A stretch of 64,000 nucleotides of DNA. Origin: Listeria kieliensis (GTDB taxonomy: Bacteria; Bacillota; Bacilli; Lactobacillales; Listeriaceae). The position numbers were made by a program, and so were the translations under genes. The stretch spans positions 310,001-374,000 of the forward strand of contig NZ_LARY01000002.1 of the NCBI RefSeq assembly GCF_003369925.1, read 5' to 3'. Shown piece by piece: positions 16,402 to 25,126 of the stretch (position 1 is the first letter of the stretch; each line of letters starts with the position of its first letter). Under the pieces are notes generated by a model, which saw nothing but the letters and a program-made list of their open reading frames with translations, had not been told where the DNA came from and ran no database searches.

Positions 16402-17157
16402 TCACAAAGTATTCCCTCCATCCACACTTAAAATCGCTCCCGTCATGAAAGCTGATTTTTCGGAAGCAAGAAATGAAACGAGCCCTGTTACTTCATCAAC
16501 TTGCCCAAGACCACCTTCACGCAAAAGGCCCGCAGATGATTTTGGCTGAACAAATTGATGTTCCATCATGTATTGACCGATCTTCTGAGTCATTCCTGTC
16601 AAAATTCCACCCGGACAAATTGTATTCACTCGAATATTTTTATTAGCATATTCCATTGCGGCATCTTGTGCTAATCCCACAACAGCATGCTTCGTTGCAG
16701 AGTACATACCAAACCCCGTCTCAGATCGAATTCCTGATGAAGAACTGACTAAGACAATGTGCCCTTCTTCTTGCTCAAGCATAACTTGTATCATGTGCTT
16801 TAACCCAAAAAAAGTACCCATAATATTGCTATGAATGGTATACTCTGCTTCACTTTCAGTAATCTCATGTAATAGTTTCGGATCATGTGTCACGCCTTGA
16901 TTATTCAAATAAAAATCAACCTTTGAAAATTTTTCCTTTGCAAGCTGCATAACTTTCTTTGCTTCCTCTTCAACGCCCATATCTGCATAGACAAATGACA
17001 CATCAACACCTTCGTTACGACACATTTCTGCTGTTTTTTCACCTTCCTCAGCATCCCAGTCAGCAAGTAACAAATTAAATCCATCTTTTGCAAGTTGCAA
17101 AGCACTTCCACGACCAATTCCCGTTGAAGCCCCAGTAATTACAGCCGTTCTACTCAT
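16402..17157 (-). CDS. Short-chain dehydrogenase/reductase (SDR)
   Basis: The 251-residue classical SDR has the cofactor motif TGASTGIGRGSAL, LNNQG in place of NNAG, catalytic serine in VLVSSSSGI, YSATK as the YxxxK catalytic pair, and C-terminal SVDGG. LLADWDAEEG suggests NAD preference. The substrate is unknown. It is divergent from the Crp-like gene at 17340, with the shared operator motif between them. Confidence 0.88.
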   Translation of the reverse strand: MSRTAVITGASTGIGRGSALQLAKDGFNLLLADWDAEEGEKTAEMCRNEGVDVSFVYADMGVEEEAKKVMQLAKEKFSKVDFYLNNQGVTHDPKLLHEITESEAEYTIHSNIMGTFFGLKHMIQVMLEQEEGHIVLVSSSSGIRSETGFGMYSATKHAVVGLAQDAAMEYANKNIRVNTICPGGILTGMTQKIGQYMMEHQFVQPKSSAGLLREGGLGQVDEVTGLVSFLASEKSAFMTGAILSVDGGNTL

Positions 17158-17194
17158 ATGAACTCCCCCTCAAATTTTAGTAATACATAATTTA

Positions 17195-17236
17195 ATTTTA
17201 ACACTTTTTCTTCTCATAAACTTGTTACTTAGTACC
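17195..17236 (-). promoter_or_regulatory. Promoter with Crp/PrfA-like operator for the SDR gene
   Basis: The -10 is TAAAAT on the minus strand (17195-17200). The motif TGTTACTTAGTACCG begins at about 17223, which places its centre about 41-42 bp upstream of the inferred start. No consensus -35 is seen. Confidence 0.5.
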
Positions 17237-17339
17237 GAAATCGAAGCTTTTTTTCATTATTTTTATGAAATTTCCTATTTCTATTCTTTTTTTCTGCAAA
17301 CTGTGCTAAAATACATTCTCATGTAAAGGAGTTGAAACA

Positions 17340-18014
17340 GTGGACTTTATAACTTTTTTCAAGGATGAGGCTCTATATACTTCCGACGTCAGACACAATC
17401 ATTTTACACACAAAGATGTATTATTTGAATATTCGTCTCTGAAAAAAAACGAAGATATTGGCATTCTTCTTTCAGGAGATGCCGTTATGGAGATTCGAAA
17501 TTCTAAGGGAGCTTGGGTACCAAATAAAATCATCAAGTCCGAAGATGTATTTGGTATTGAAAATTTTGCAACCGATATTAAAAAAAATCGACTAGCTGAT
17601 TATCGTATTACTGGATTAGATGATGGGGATCTATTACTATTCAACCGTGAATATTTACTCATACACATGTCTACCCAACCAGAAATTCTGCAATTTATTT
17701 TAGACAAAACTACAAATGCCCTTGTTGATATTACTTACATTCATCGCTATAGTCAATCTTCACTTGCTTATAAACTTCTATTTGAAATTTCTCGCCTTAT
17801 GACTGATCTTAGCCTACCAACTCATGAAAACATTGTAACTTTTCCAAAATATATTACCATTACCTTCTTAGCTGGATATCTTCGTTCTAGCCGTAACCGA
17901 ATTTTAGAAGAAATCGTTAAACTTGAAAATCAAGAAGTGGTTATTTCTCGCAAACCACTTATTGTTGATTTGCAAAAAGTGAAACAAGTTTGTCTTGCAC
18001 GTCAATATGAATAA
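17340..18014 (+). CDS. Crp/Fnr family (PrfA-like) transcriptional regulator
   Basis: The 224-residue protein has an N-terminal cNMP-type beta-roll (about 20-120, with GILLSGDAVMEI), a long dimer helix, and a C-terminal winged helix-turn-helix around ITITFLAGYLRSSRNRILEEIVKL. No cNMP-binding arginine/serine cassette is obvious, as in other Listeria Crp/Fnr members. GTG start with AAAGGAG eight bases upstream. It is divergent from the SDR gene and is a candidate activator for the shared TGTTAC motif. Confidence 0.85.
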   Translation: MDFITFFKDEALYTSDVRHNHFTHKDVLFEYSSLKKNEDIGILLSGDAVMEIRNSKGAWVPNKIIKSEDVFGIENFATDIKKNRLADYRITGLDDGDLLLFNREYLLIHMSTQPEILQFILDKTTNALVDITYIHRYSQSSLAYKLLFEISRLMTDLSLPTHENIVTFPKYITITFLAGYLRSSRNRILEEIVKLENQEVVISRKPLIVDLQKVKQVCLARQYE

Positions 18015-18048
18015 AAGCGTGAGATCATTTTGATCTCACGCTTTTATT
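18010..18048. terminator. Bidirectional terminator after the Crp-like gene
   Basis: A 15-bp stem AAAAGCGTGAGATCA/TGATCTCACGCTTTT lies between convergent genes. Confidence 0.9.
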
Positions 18049-18382
18049 CAACAAAAAATTTCAAAACAGAATACGCCCCAAGAAAATAGCCAAGTCCCAT
18101 ATTGAGGACTACGTTGCAGAGACAAACAATGCGTTTTCGTAATTTAAATTTTTGAATAGCTAATTTACATAAAAAGTCTGATATAAACAAAAGGAGTAAT
18201 CCGATAATACCGGGAAGGAAATAATGGTTATTCCAACGAAAAAGTTGTTCACTAAGCGAAATGCCGTTATTTGGATCGTAAGAAAATAACAGCAAGTATG
18301 CAATGATATATAGCCCAACTATAATCTCCACAGAAAAAAAGAAGGAAAAAACCTTTTTCCAAGTTTGATAAAACAACGTCAA
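18044..18382 (-). CDS. Small membrane protein, last gene of the signal-peptidase operon
   Basis: I do not recognise this 112-residue protein. It has three or four hydrophobic segments (about 11-32, 53-68 and 84-104) with basic loops (KLRKRI). A TTG start is likely, seven bases after GGGAGGG. It follows the signal peptidase by about 40 bp and may assist membrane assembly or processing, which is inference from position. Confidence 0.6.
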   Translation of the reverse strand: MTLFYQTWKKVFSFFFSVEIIVGLYIIAYLLLFSYDPNNGISLSEQLFRWNNHYFLPGIIGLLLLFISDFLCKLAIQKFKLRKRIVCLCNVVLNMGLGYFLGAYSVLKFFVE

Positions 18383-18423
18383 CCCTATTCCCTCCCTTTT
18401 TTATAAACACTTATTTAAGTCTA

Positions 18424-18858
18424 TCAAAAATGAAGAATCCACTTCCCAGTAATTTTTGAAAGATCGATAAAACCGAATTCTCGACTATCTCTGGAATGCA
18501 ATCGATTGTCTCCAAGAACAAAAATCTTCCCTTTCGGTACAGTCTTAACCCCCGAGGAATTTTCTAACGAATAATTTAATTTTTCTAGGCCTTTGTTTGT
18601 CCGAATATACTCTTCCTTCTGCACTTTTCCGTTTAAATATAACTTTCCATCAATAATTTCAATTCTGTCTCCAGGAAGACCAATAATTCGCTTAATATAT
18701 TCTGCATTAGGTGTATCCGGTGAAGAAAATGAAATGATATCTCCTCGTTTATACGTAACGTTTCGCTTATAAATCAAGCCATATTCATTACTTTTAAGTG
18801 TTGGCTTCATGGAAACCCCTTCAATTTTGACAAGTGAAAAATTAAAGAAAAAAGTCAC
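18424..18858 (-). CDS. Signal peptidase I, with unclear N-terminus
   Basis: The S26 catalytic serine is in EGVSMKPTL and the lysine in YIKRIIGLPGDRIEI; box E is LGDNRLHSRDSR. From the GTG at 18858 only a stub of the membrane anchor is made. The same frame upstream (to a TAG at 18973-18975) encodes a basic stretch and a full helix, KKLCLQTLVALGILVIICV, but contains no ATG, GTG or TTG. A non-AUG start, or fusion through frameshifting or slippage at the A9 run in the upstream gene, is possible. It is probably a dedicated peptidase for this locus's exported proteins. Confidence 0.8.
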   Translation of the reverse strand: MTFFFNFSLVKIEGVSMKPTLKSNEYGLIYKRNVTYKRGDIISFSSPDTPNAEYIKRIIGLPGDRIEIIDGKLYLNGKVQKEEYIRTNKGLEKLNYSLENSSGVKTVPKGKIFVLGDNRLHSRDSREFGFIDLSKITGKWILHF

Positions 18859-18910
18859 ACAAATAATAACTAGGATGCCTAGCGCTACAAGGGTTTGTAA
18901 GCATAACTTT

Positions 18911-19606
18911 TTATAGTTCCTTTTTTTCTGTTGATTTTCCTCTTTCCGATATAAGCTTTTTTTTTGCTTGATCTAAAGTTTGCATAATGTCCCCATCACT
19001 TTTACTAGGGTCTACATAACATTCTGTTTCATTCTCTTCTGTCTTGCTTCTTTGCTCAGATATTTCTTTCTCCAATTGCTCATCATTTGGCTTATCACTA
19101 GTTTCAACTCGTTGCATCCGCTTTTCATCTATTCGATCTAAGATTGAAGTCAATCTCATTATTTTTTGATCAATTTCTTGCTCAAATTCGTCTTCTTCAA
19201 AATGTTTTGTTTCTATAATTGGAATGATTAGAGCACTCAAAACAATTTCTCGTATTTTAGAACGAAAAGTTCTTAAAAAATGATCAATCTCTTGAAAGCT
19301 AAATGAAGAACTTGAAGCAAAAAACTCAAATTTATAATCACTCTCAAATCCACTTGCAACAATCATTCGCATCCAAATAAACTCAGGGAATTCTGTTTTT
19401 AATTTTTCTATACAATCTCTTGCATTAATTGCTTTTGCTTCAGAAAATTGAATTCGCATTGCGTATTTTTGTCCGTCAAGAAGTGCACGGAATTTTTCTT
19501 GTGATAAATTTAATTTTTGTTGATAATCTATCAGATCCTGATGAGACGCTTCATACAACACATGCCCCTGAAATTCACTCTTTTCTGGTTCTATTGAAAT
19601 ATTCAT
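18911..19606 (-). CDS. Unknown cytoplasmic protein with charged C-terminal tail
   Basis: This 231-residue protein is not recognised. Residues 1-150 look like a folded alpha/beta domain (FQGHVLYEASHQDLIDYQQKL, then FEFFASSSSFSFQEIDHF). The rest is highly charged and probably coiled or disordered. There is no signal peptide. The end contains nine consecutive A bases (18957-18965) and overlaps the region that would encode the signal-peptidase anchor in the +1 frame. It lies 20 bp after the coiled-coil gene. Confidence 0.6.
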   Translation of the reverse strand: MNISIEPEKSEFQGHVLYEASHQDLIDYQQKLNLSQEKFRALLDGQKYAMRIQFSEAKAINARDCIEKLKTEFPEFIWMRMIVASGFESDYKFEFFASSSSFSFQEIDHFLRTFRSKIREIVLSALIIPIIETKHFEEDEFEQEIDQKIMRLTSILDRIDEKRMQRVETSDKPNDEQLEKEISEQRSKTEENETECYVDPSKSDGDIMQTLDQAKKKLISERGKSTEKKEL

Positions 19607-19625
19607 AATGACAACCCTCTTCTTC

Positions 19626-20159
19626 TTACTTCAGCTCTTCAATAATATCATCCAATTGATCAATCCAACTTCCCAATAAATGATCAGTAATCTGCTTCAT
19701 TTGAATCATTTTTTTCTGGTATTGTTCCGCCTGCTGACCAATCACCTTAAACTCTTCTTGTTTATTCATTAAAATGTCTTCAGCCTTTTTTTCTGCTTTA
19801 CGAATAATTCGATCTGCAGTAGTTTGAGCTTCAACCAAAATTTCTGCCAGTGAATCCTTCGATAAATTTGCAGCACCGCTATCAACAATCGTTTCATCAC
19901 TTTTTACAGCTCTCAATTGTGGCTTCGATTGATCGGGACTTTCCCTTTCTTTCATTGCTGACTGATATTTTTCTTTCATTTCTTGATAATCTTGCTCTAG
20001 CTTTTTCATAGAACCTAGTTGATCTTTTAATTGATAATTTTCATCCTGTAGTTTCTTGCTTTTCTTTTTTTCCTCTTCAAAATCAGATAGTAAGGATTTT
20101 ACTTCTTTTTCCAGCTCAATCAACTCTTCATCTGGAAAAACTTGGTGTGATTTATTCAT
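19626..20159 (-). CDS. DivIVA-like coiled-coil protein
   Basis: The 177-residue protein is dominated by coiled coil: one segment at about 10-72 (heptads around ELEKEVKSLLSDFEEEKKK) and another at about 105-170 (LAEILVEAQTTADRIIRKAEKKAEDIL). The second resembles the DivIVA/GpsB-type SLAEILVEAQTTAD region. The canonical DivIVA N-terminal membrane-binding motif is absent. It heads the operon with the signal peptidase and might position the export machinery; that is inference. Confidence 0.65.
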   Translation of the reverse strand: MNKSHQVFPDEELIELEKEVKSLLSDFEEEKKKSKKLQDENYQLKDQLGSMKKLEQDYQEMKEKYQSAMKERESPDQSKPQLRAVKSDETIVDSGAANLSKDSLAEILVEAQTTADRIIRKAEKKAEDILMNKQEEFKVIGQQAEQYQKKMIQMKQITDHLLGSWIDQLDDIIEELK

Positions 20160-20202
20160 AGTCTGAACTCCTTTCTATTATCTGCTTTAATCATTATGCC
20201 TT

Positions 20203-20245
20203 ATTATATAGATCTGTATCTACCACCTCCTGTTACTTTGTTACA
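20203..20245 (-). promoter_or_regulatory. Promoter with Crp/PrfA-like operator of the coiled-coil/signal-peptidase operon
   Basis: A perfect -10 TATAAT (20203-20208, minus strand) has no -35: the expected position reads AGGAGG. The motif TGTTACTTTGTTACA (20231-20245) is centred about 42 bp upstream of the inferred start point. Confidence 0.6.
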
Positions 20246-20427
20246 TTTATCATCATACTTTTTGACTTTTTTATGTAAAAGAGAAAAAAATTGATCCTTT
20301 TATGGTAAAATAACTTCTATAGATAAATATAAACTCACAAAAAAAATCACATTTCTAAATTTTCAATTTAAAACTCAATTATTTTTAAGATTGGATCCTG
20401 CATTCGACTAAAGGAGCATGATGGAAA

Positions 20428-20676
20428 TTGAGGGAAGACGGGAAGATATGTGCATTAGATTTAATGCGGTATTTAAAAAATCATGGTTCATTTGTTTTAA
20501 ATATCTCACTACCAAATGAACTTAAGATTTACTCTCATAAGCAAGTTAATGAGATTTTAGAGACACTATTCCACTATCATTTATTGTTTAAAATTTATGG
20601 TAAACGAGGATTAGAAAAATATAGTTTAACGAATCGCGGGAAATATGTAATGAATAAAATAGACAGCCGCATCTAG
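20428..20676 (+). CDS. Small winged-helix DNA-binding-like protein
   Basis: The 82-residue protein reads as a compact winged helix: an ALDLMRYLKNHG helix, SHKQVNEILETLFHYHLL as recognition region, and a wing YGKRGLEKYSLTNRGKYVM. A TTG start at 20428 fits AAGGAG 11 bases upstream. ATG codons at 20418 and 20421 are in another frame that stops after about 34 codons. It is divergent from the coiled-coil operon and may regulate the locus. Confidence 0.6.
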   Translation: MREDGKICALDLMRYLKNHGSFVLNISLPNELKIYSHKQVNEILETLFHYHLLFKIYGKRGLEKYSLTNRGKYVMNKIDSRI

Positions 20677-20717
20677 CAAAATCAACAAGTCAATGCAGGA
20701 TTCAACTTGCAAATAAA

Positions 20718-20758
20718 TAATAAAAGCTGTCAGAAACCGATATTCCACAGCTTTTTGA
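20718..20758. terminator. Bidirectional terminator between the small regulator and the Ig-repeat protein
   Basis: AAAAGCTGT pairs with ACAGCTTTTT across a 16-base loop between convergent genes. Confidence 0.75.
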
Positions 20759-20762
20759 AAAA

Positions 20763-22634
20763 TTATCTTCCAATTGTAATGCGTGTTGGAAAACTTTCGA
20801 TGTTATTACTAATTTGTGTAACAGTTAATTCTGCACCAACGACAACATCATTTGGATTAATGGCAATGAGAAAATATCCTGCGGCATTTGCTATCCCTGA
20901 GTAATTTTGTCCACCAACTTGAACAACTACAAACGCGTTTGGGCTAACTTGACCAGACACTGCAGAAGCTCCTGGGAGAATTGTATTGACGCTTGGACTT
21001 CCTGGATAAACAATTATTACTTTACTTTCAGTTCGTCCAGAAACAGGATCTGTAGCAGTAATTTCAATGTTTTGCCCCGCTTTATATGATTGACTCATTT
21101 GAATAACAAACGTCCCAAGAGCAGAGGCCTGTCCTTCATAAACGCGATTGCCGATTTGAACCTTAATTTTACTATTAGGGAGAGCCATTCCTGTTAAAAT
21201 TCTATCAGTATCTGTAATCATATTGACTCCTAGTTTAAAACTTCCCTGGATAACTTTAGCATTAGTAACTGGACTTTTTTCTTTTCCATTTGTTGAATAA
21301 GCTGAAATAAGCGAATCTACTGGATATGGATGATCAAGCAAAATTTTAAAATTCCCTTGTGAATCTACTTTGGTTTCATAACTATCCACAGAAATATTCA
21401 GTTTTATAGTTGTATTTGGATCTGCCGTTCCGCTTATCATTGTATCTTCTGTAGTCACTGTATTCATGAGTGGTGCTTTTAAACTAACCTTTCCTTCTGT
21501 GACACGCATTGTTGTTGTTCCACTGACTACTCCACTGCCTACTCCATATGCAGACACTAGTGTACCAGCTGGATAAGTTTTATCGAGTTGAATAGAAAAT
21601 TTATGTGTAACTGGATCGGGAGTTGCTGTATAATGCCCATCTCCCTCGAAAAGTACAAATACTGTTTCTGCACTGGATTCACCAGTTAAAACTTTTTCTG
21701 TAGAAGTCAGTTTATTTAGTTTTGGCGGAGCTAGCACTGCCCCCTGCTCAACATAAATAGTTGTTGTTTCACTTTGTTGCCCATCTTTTAAAGCGTGGGC
21801 ACTAATCTTCTTCCCAACAGGTAACGTATGACCTAAATTCAGTCTAAACTGTCTCGTGTTAGCATCTGGCTGAATCTTATACGTGGCATTGTCAATTTGA
21901 ATCTCTACGAGCGGCTCATTTGATGTACCTGTCACAACAGTATCAGTAGACTTCACTCGATTTAATTTTGGCGTCTCAACATAAATGTTTCGTGCTTCAA
22001 CGAATATTGTGGATACAGGGCCCAGTTGTCCATCTTTTTCACCATAGACATCTACTCTAGTTCCTGCTGGGAAAGTTCTGCCTAACTGTACATTAAAAAG
22101 GTTGGTATAAGGATCAACAGCTCCATAAAAACTTTGACCATTAATGACAATTCGCACATTAGGAGCATTTACCGATCCTCGCACACTACTTTCATTTGTA
22201 TATAACGGACTAACGAGAGGAGGATTTATCGTTGGTCTAACGATTCCAGAAATAGTAGTTTGTATTGTATCTGTTATATTTCCGTTCTTATCTAATTGAT
22301 AGACCGTAACGGCTGTGCCTGCTGGAAAAGACCTGCCCAAATTAATATAAACATTACCTCGCTGATCTACTTTTGAAGAAAAAATATTTCCATTAATAAC
22401 AGCCGTAACTGTCCAATAAGGTGTTGCAGATCCCGTTATCACATTTTGCTGATCTGACAACTGATTAATTCGCAAAGGTTTATGTACTGGTCTCCAACTC
22501 GGAAATAAACAATCTGGACTAGCATTATCATAACCTTGTGCAGATGCTGTTTGAGAAACTTGACTTCCTACAAGAACACTAGCAAAGATTAAACTTGCCA
22601 TAAGCCATTTGAATACTTTTTTCTTTTTTATCAT
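20763..22634 (-). CDS. Secreted Ig-like repeat protein
   Basis: The 623-residue protein has a signal peptide (KKKKVFKWLM start, cut near TASAQ) and about seven bacterial Ig-like repeats of 75-80 residues from residue 55 to the end. Each shows a VxGxxxPxxxVxVxI..G..Y...D..GNF.I.L...YPAGT pattern. There is no LPXTG, LysM or GW anchor, so it is released or bound to a partner. It is the last gene of the adhesin group and lies 64 bp after the previous gene, with a hairpin between. Confidence 0.85.
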   Translation of the reverse strand: MIKKKKVFKWLMASLIFASVLVGSQVSQTASAQGYDNASPDCLFPSWRPVHKPLRINQLSDQQNVITGSATPYWTVTAVINGNIFSSKVDQRGNVYINLGRSFPAGTAVTVYQLDKNGNITDTIQTTISGIVRPTINPPLVSPLYTNESSVRGSVNAPNVRIVINGQSFYGAVDPYTNLFNVQLGRTFPAGTRVDVYGEKDGQLGPVSTIFVEARNIYVETPKLNRVKSTDTVVTGTSNEPLVEIQIDNATYKIQPDANTRQFRLNLGHTLPVGKKISAHALKDGQQSETTTIYVEQGAVLAPPKLNKLTSTEKVLTGESSAETVFVLFEGDGHYTATPDPVTHKFSIQLDKTYPAGTLVSAYGVGSGVVSGTTTMRVTEGKVSLKAPLMNTVTTEDTMISGTADPNTTIKLNISVDSYETKVDSQGNFKILLDHPYPVDSLISAYSTNGKEKSPVTNAKVIQGSFKLGVNMITDTDRILTGMALPNSKIKVQIGNRVYEGQASALGTFVIQMSQSYKAGQNIEITATDPVSGRTESKVIIVYPGSPSVNTILPGASAVSGQVSPNAFVVVQVGGQNYSGIANAAGYFLIAINPNDVVVGAELTVTQISNNIESFPTRITIGR

Positions 22635-22670
22635 TCTGCTACATCCCTTCTTTTTTCTTTCTATTTATAA

Positions 22671-22696
22671 ATATTGGGGCGAATCCGCCCCAATAT
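22671..22696 (-). terminator. Hairpin between the two Ig-repeat genes
   Basis: A perfect 11-bp GC-rich stem ATATTGGGGCG/CGCCCCAATAT with a four-base loop and no strong T run. It may be a partial terminator or an mRNA stabiliser that sets the ratio of the two proteins. Confidence 0.55.
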
Positions 22697-22698
22697 CA

Positions 22699-25101
22699 TT
22701 AAAACACTACGATTGAACTTATATGACTTTTCACGCCGTCAACTTCTGAATAACAATCTAAAGAATCCATAGAAGCAATTGGTTTTGTAAGTCTAAAGAT
22801 TGCTTGACCATTCGAATTTGTCACTTGTTGTAATACATCTGGACTTTCATGCCAAGGTGTGATACTGAGTGTTACTAGGCTACCTGGGTCAGCATTAATA
22901 ACAAGCATTAGATCTCCAGGTGCTGGAAGATTACCAGTTTCAAAAGTAGGTATACGTGGTTCAACAACTTGATCCTTCATGTCAACTTTTTCTTTCATTG
23001 AAGTTACATATCCAGAAACTGGGGTTCCTATCGGATATCTTCTTTCAATGTCCACAACAAAATTACCATTTTCATCAGATTTTGTTGTGAATAGACGATC
23101 TCCAATTTGGAGCGTAACATTTGAATTAGGGCGCGAAACGTTACCTCTCGCATGTTTGTCCTGACTAGTGATTGGAGTCAAAGTCATCGCTAATTCTGTC
23201 GCATCCATAACCATGGATTCGAATTCCGAACTTACATTTCCTGATGGGTCTTCGGCTGTTGCAGAAATGGTTGTTTCCGCTGGGAAAGTTCGTGCTAAAT
23301 TAATGGTAAACTTCCCACTTTGGTCTGCTTGTTTAATATACGAAGCGATACTTCCATTTGGTAAGCCTAAAGAAACTCGAACCGTAGCTAAAGGTTCCGT
23401 TGTCCCACTAATTTGTGTACTCGTGTTTAAAACTGTATCAAGAGTTGGCGATTCAGGTGCTGTTGTATCCTCTACAGTAAATTCAACTGGATCACTTTCA
23501 ATGCCAGATTGGCCTGTTGCCGTTACAGTCCCTTTTGTATCTTTTGGATAAATATCATTTAAACGTGCAACGAAAGCGCCATTACTATCCGCTTTTGCTG
23601 TATAAAAATCTCGACCAATGATGACTTTAATTTGTGAATTAGGTTCGGCTTTTCCTGTTACGGACTTGCTAGAATCCCCAACCACGTTGACTACAGGAAC
23701 GGCTGTTTTCTTTGTGCCCTTCACTGTCACTACTGCTGGATCACTTTGATTATTTTGCGTATCTATCTCTACCACTTTAATCTTAGTTCCACCAGGAATC
23801 GGTTTATCCAAATTGATCGAAAAGTGTTTATCCTCCCCTACTTTCCCATATAGAACTTGGTCATTAATAGAGGCAACTATTTGACTTCCGACTTTACTTC
23901 CTGTCCCTGAAATTTGTTTCATTGTATCATCAATTGGATTCACTACTGGGACACCCGGCTTAACTGTATCTACAACTGAAACTGTGGTGGCAGTACTTTC
24001 GTTTCCTGCTTCATCCACTGCTTTAACTGCGATTTTGTCTCCAATCTTAACAGGCTGAGTGAGGTGAATAGAAAATTTGCTTTGCCCATTTCCTGCAGCT
24101 GCACCGTTTGCAACACCTTCACCTACTACATCTCCTTGCGCATTTGTAACTATAACCTTGCTGCCTGTTTCGGCTGAGCCATTTACAATTTGCTCGCTCA
24201 CTTCAATATCTTTTACAATCGGCTTATCAGGAGCCACATTATCTTCGACTTTAGCTGAAACTGGTTCACTAGCCATTCCATTTGAATCAATTTGAACAGC
24301 CGTAATGGTTTCATCGTATATAAGCGACCGTTTTAAGCCAATTAAAAATTGACCGTTTTGTCCAACAACTCCAGAGCCAATTTCCTGACCTGAGGCATCT
24401 TTGATAACTACTCGGTTTCCTGAAACACCAGTACCTTGAGCTTGTTTTTGGCCAGCTTCAAGTGTACTTAACTTAGGTGCTGGAACTTCTTCTGTCACAA
24501 CACCATTACCCTCATCCCCGATTTTATAGCCAACAGACATAAGCACATTACTATATTTAGGTGCGTCATATTCTAACGTAACCGTATAGTCTTGATCTTC
24601 CTTTGCTACAATTGTTTTTTGATACTGTTGAGGCTGCAAAAATCCTAGATCTCCATCAGCAGTCTTGATATCTCCATTAAAGCTGATTGAAGCAGAAGCT
24701 CCGCCAAGCACGCGAAGTTGATAATACCAAGAAAAATTATAGGTTTTTCCTTTTTCTAAGTGAAAAACTCTTTGTGCTTTAAAAACTGAATTACCGATAT
24801 TAGCAAAATTAATATAGGCTGAATTAAAACTGTCACCATTTAGTGTTTGTATTTTTCGTCCTTGCAAAAATGTATTTTGAACTGGGACATCTAAGTCACT
24901 AGAATAGTTTAGTACATTCCATCCAGTTGAAATATCCAAAGAATTCGTAGCTGCTCTTGCTTTCACTGTGTTTAGTTGAGTGGCTTTAGGATTATTTTGC
25001 GCTTTAACATCTTTTTCAAAAGGAATACTTGTAAGCACGGTAGACGCTATCGCTCCCGCTGCAACAAGCTTTGCAAACTTACTTAATTTTGTTTTTTTCA
25101 T
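22699..25101 (-). CDS. Large secreted adhesin-like protein with N-terminal domain and Ig repeats
   Basis: The 800-residue protein has a signal peptide (cut near DVKAQNN), then a domain of about 145 residues (about 50-200, TGWNVLNYSSDL to MSVGYKIG) shared with the LPXTG protein upstream. Six to seven Ig-like repeats of the modular-adhesin type and a distinct C-terminal module ending SSIVVF follow. No wall-anchoring signal is seen. The start has GGAGG eight bases upstream, and it follows the LPXTG gene by 26 bp in the same operon. Confidence 0.85.
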   Translation of the reverse strand: MKKTKLSKFAKLVAAGAIASTVLTSIPFEKDVKAQNNPKATQLNTVKARAATNSLDISTGWNVLNYSSDLDVPVQNTFLQGRKIQTLNGDSFNSAYINFANIGNSVFKAQRVFHLEKGKTYNFSWYYQLRVLGGASASISFNGDIKTADGDLGFLQPQQYQKTIVAKEDQDYTVTLEYDAPKYSNVLMSVGYKIGDEGNGVVTEEVPAPKLSTLEAGQKQAQGTGVSGNRVVIKDASGQEIGSGVVGQNGQFLIGLKRSLIYDETITAVQIDSNGMASEPVSAKVEDNVAPDKPIVKDIEVSEQIVNGSAETGSKVIVTNAQGDVVGEGVANGAAAGNGQSKFSIHLTQPVKIGDKIAVKAVDEAGNESTATTVSVVDTVKPGVPVVNPIDDTMKQISGTGSKVGSQIVASINDQVLYGKVGEDKHFSINLDKPIPGGTKIKVVEIDTQNNQSDPAVVTVKGTKKTAVPVVNVVGDSSKSVTGKAEPNSQIKVIIGRDFYTAKADSNGAFVARLNDIYPKDTKGTVTATGQSGIESDPVEFTVEDTTAPESPTLDTVLNTSTQISGTTEPLATVRVSLGLPNGSIASYIKQADQSGKFTINLARTFPAETTISATAEDPSGNVSSEFESMVMDATELAMTLTPITSQDKHARGNVSRPNSNVTLQIGDRLFTTKSDENGNFVVDIERRYPIGTPVSGYVTSMKEKVDMKDQVVEPRIPTFETGNLPAPGDLMLVINADPGSLVTLSITPWHESPDVLQQVTNSNGQAIFRLTKPIASMDSLDCYSEVDGVKSHISSIVVF

Positions 25102-25126
25102 CTACTAAACCTCCGTCTTCTCTACA

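Noticed and set aside
20418-20520. ATG-initiated frame in place of the TTG start for the small winged-helix gene
   Set aside because: It ends after about 34 codons with no sensible protein, while the TTG frame encodes a coherent winged helix.
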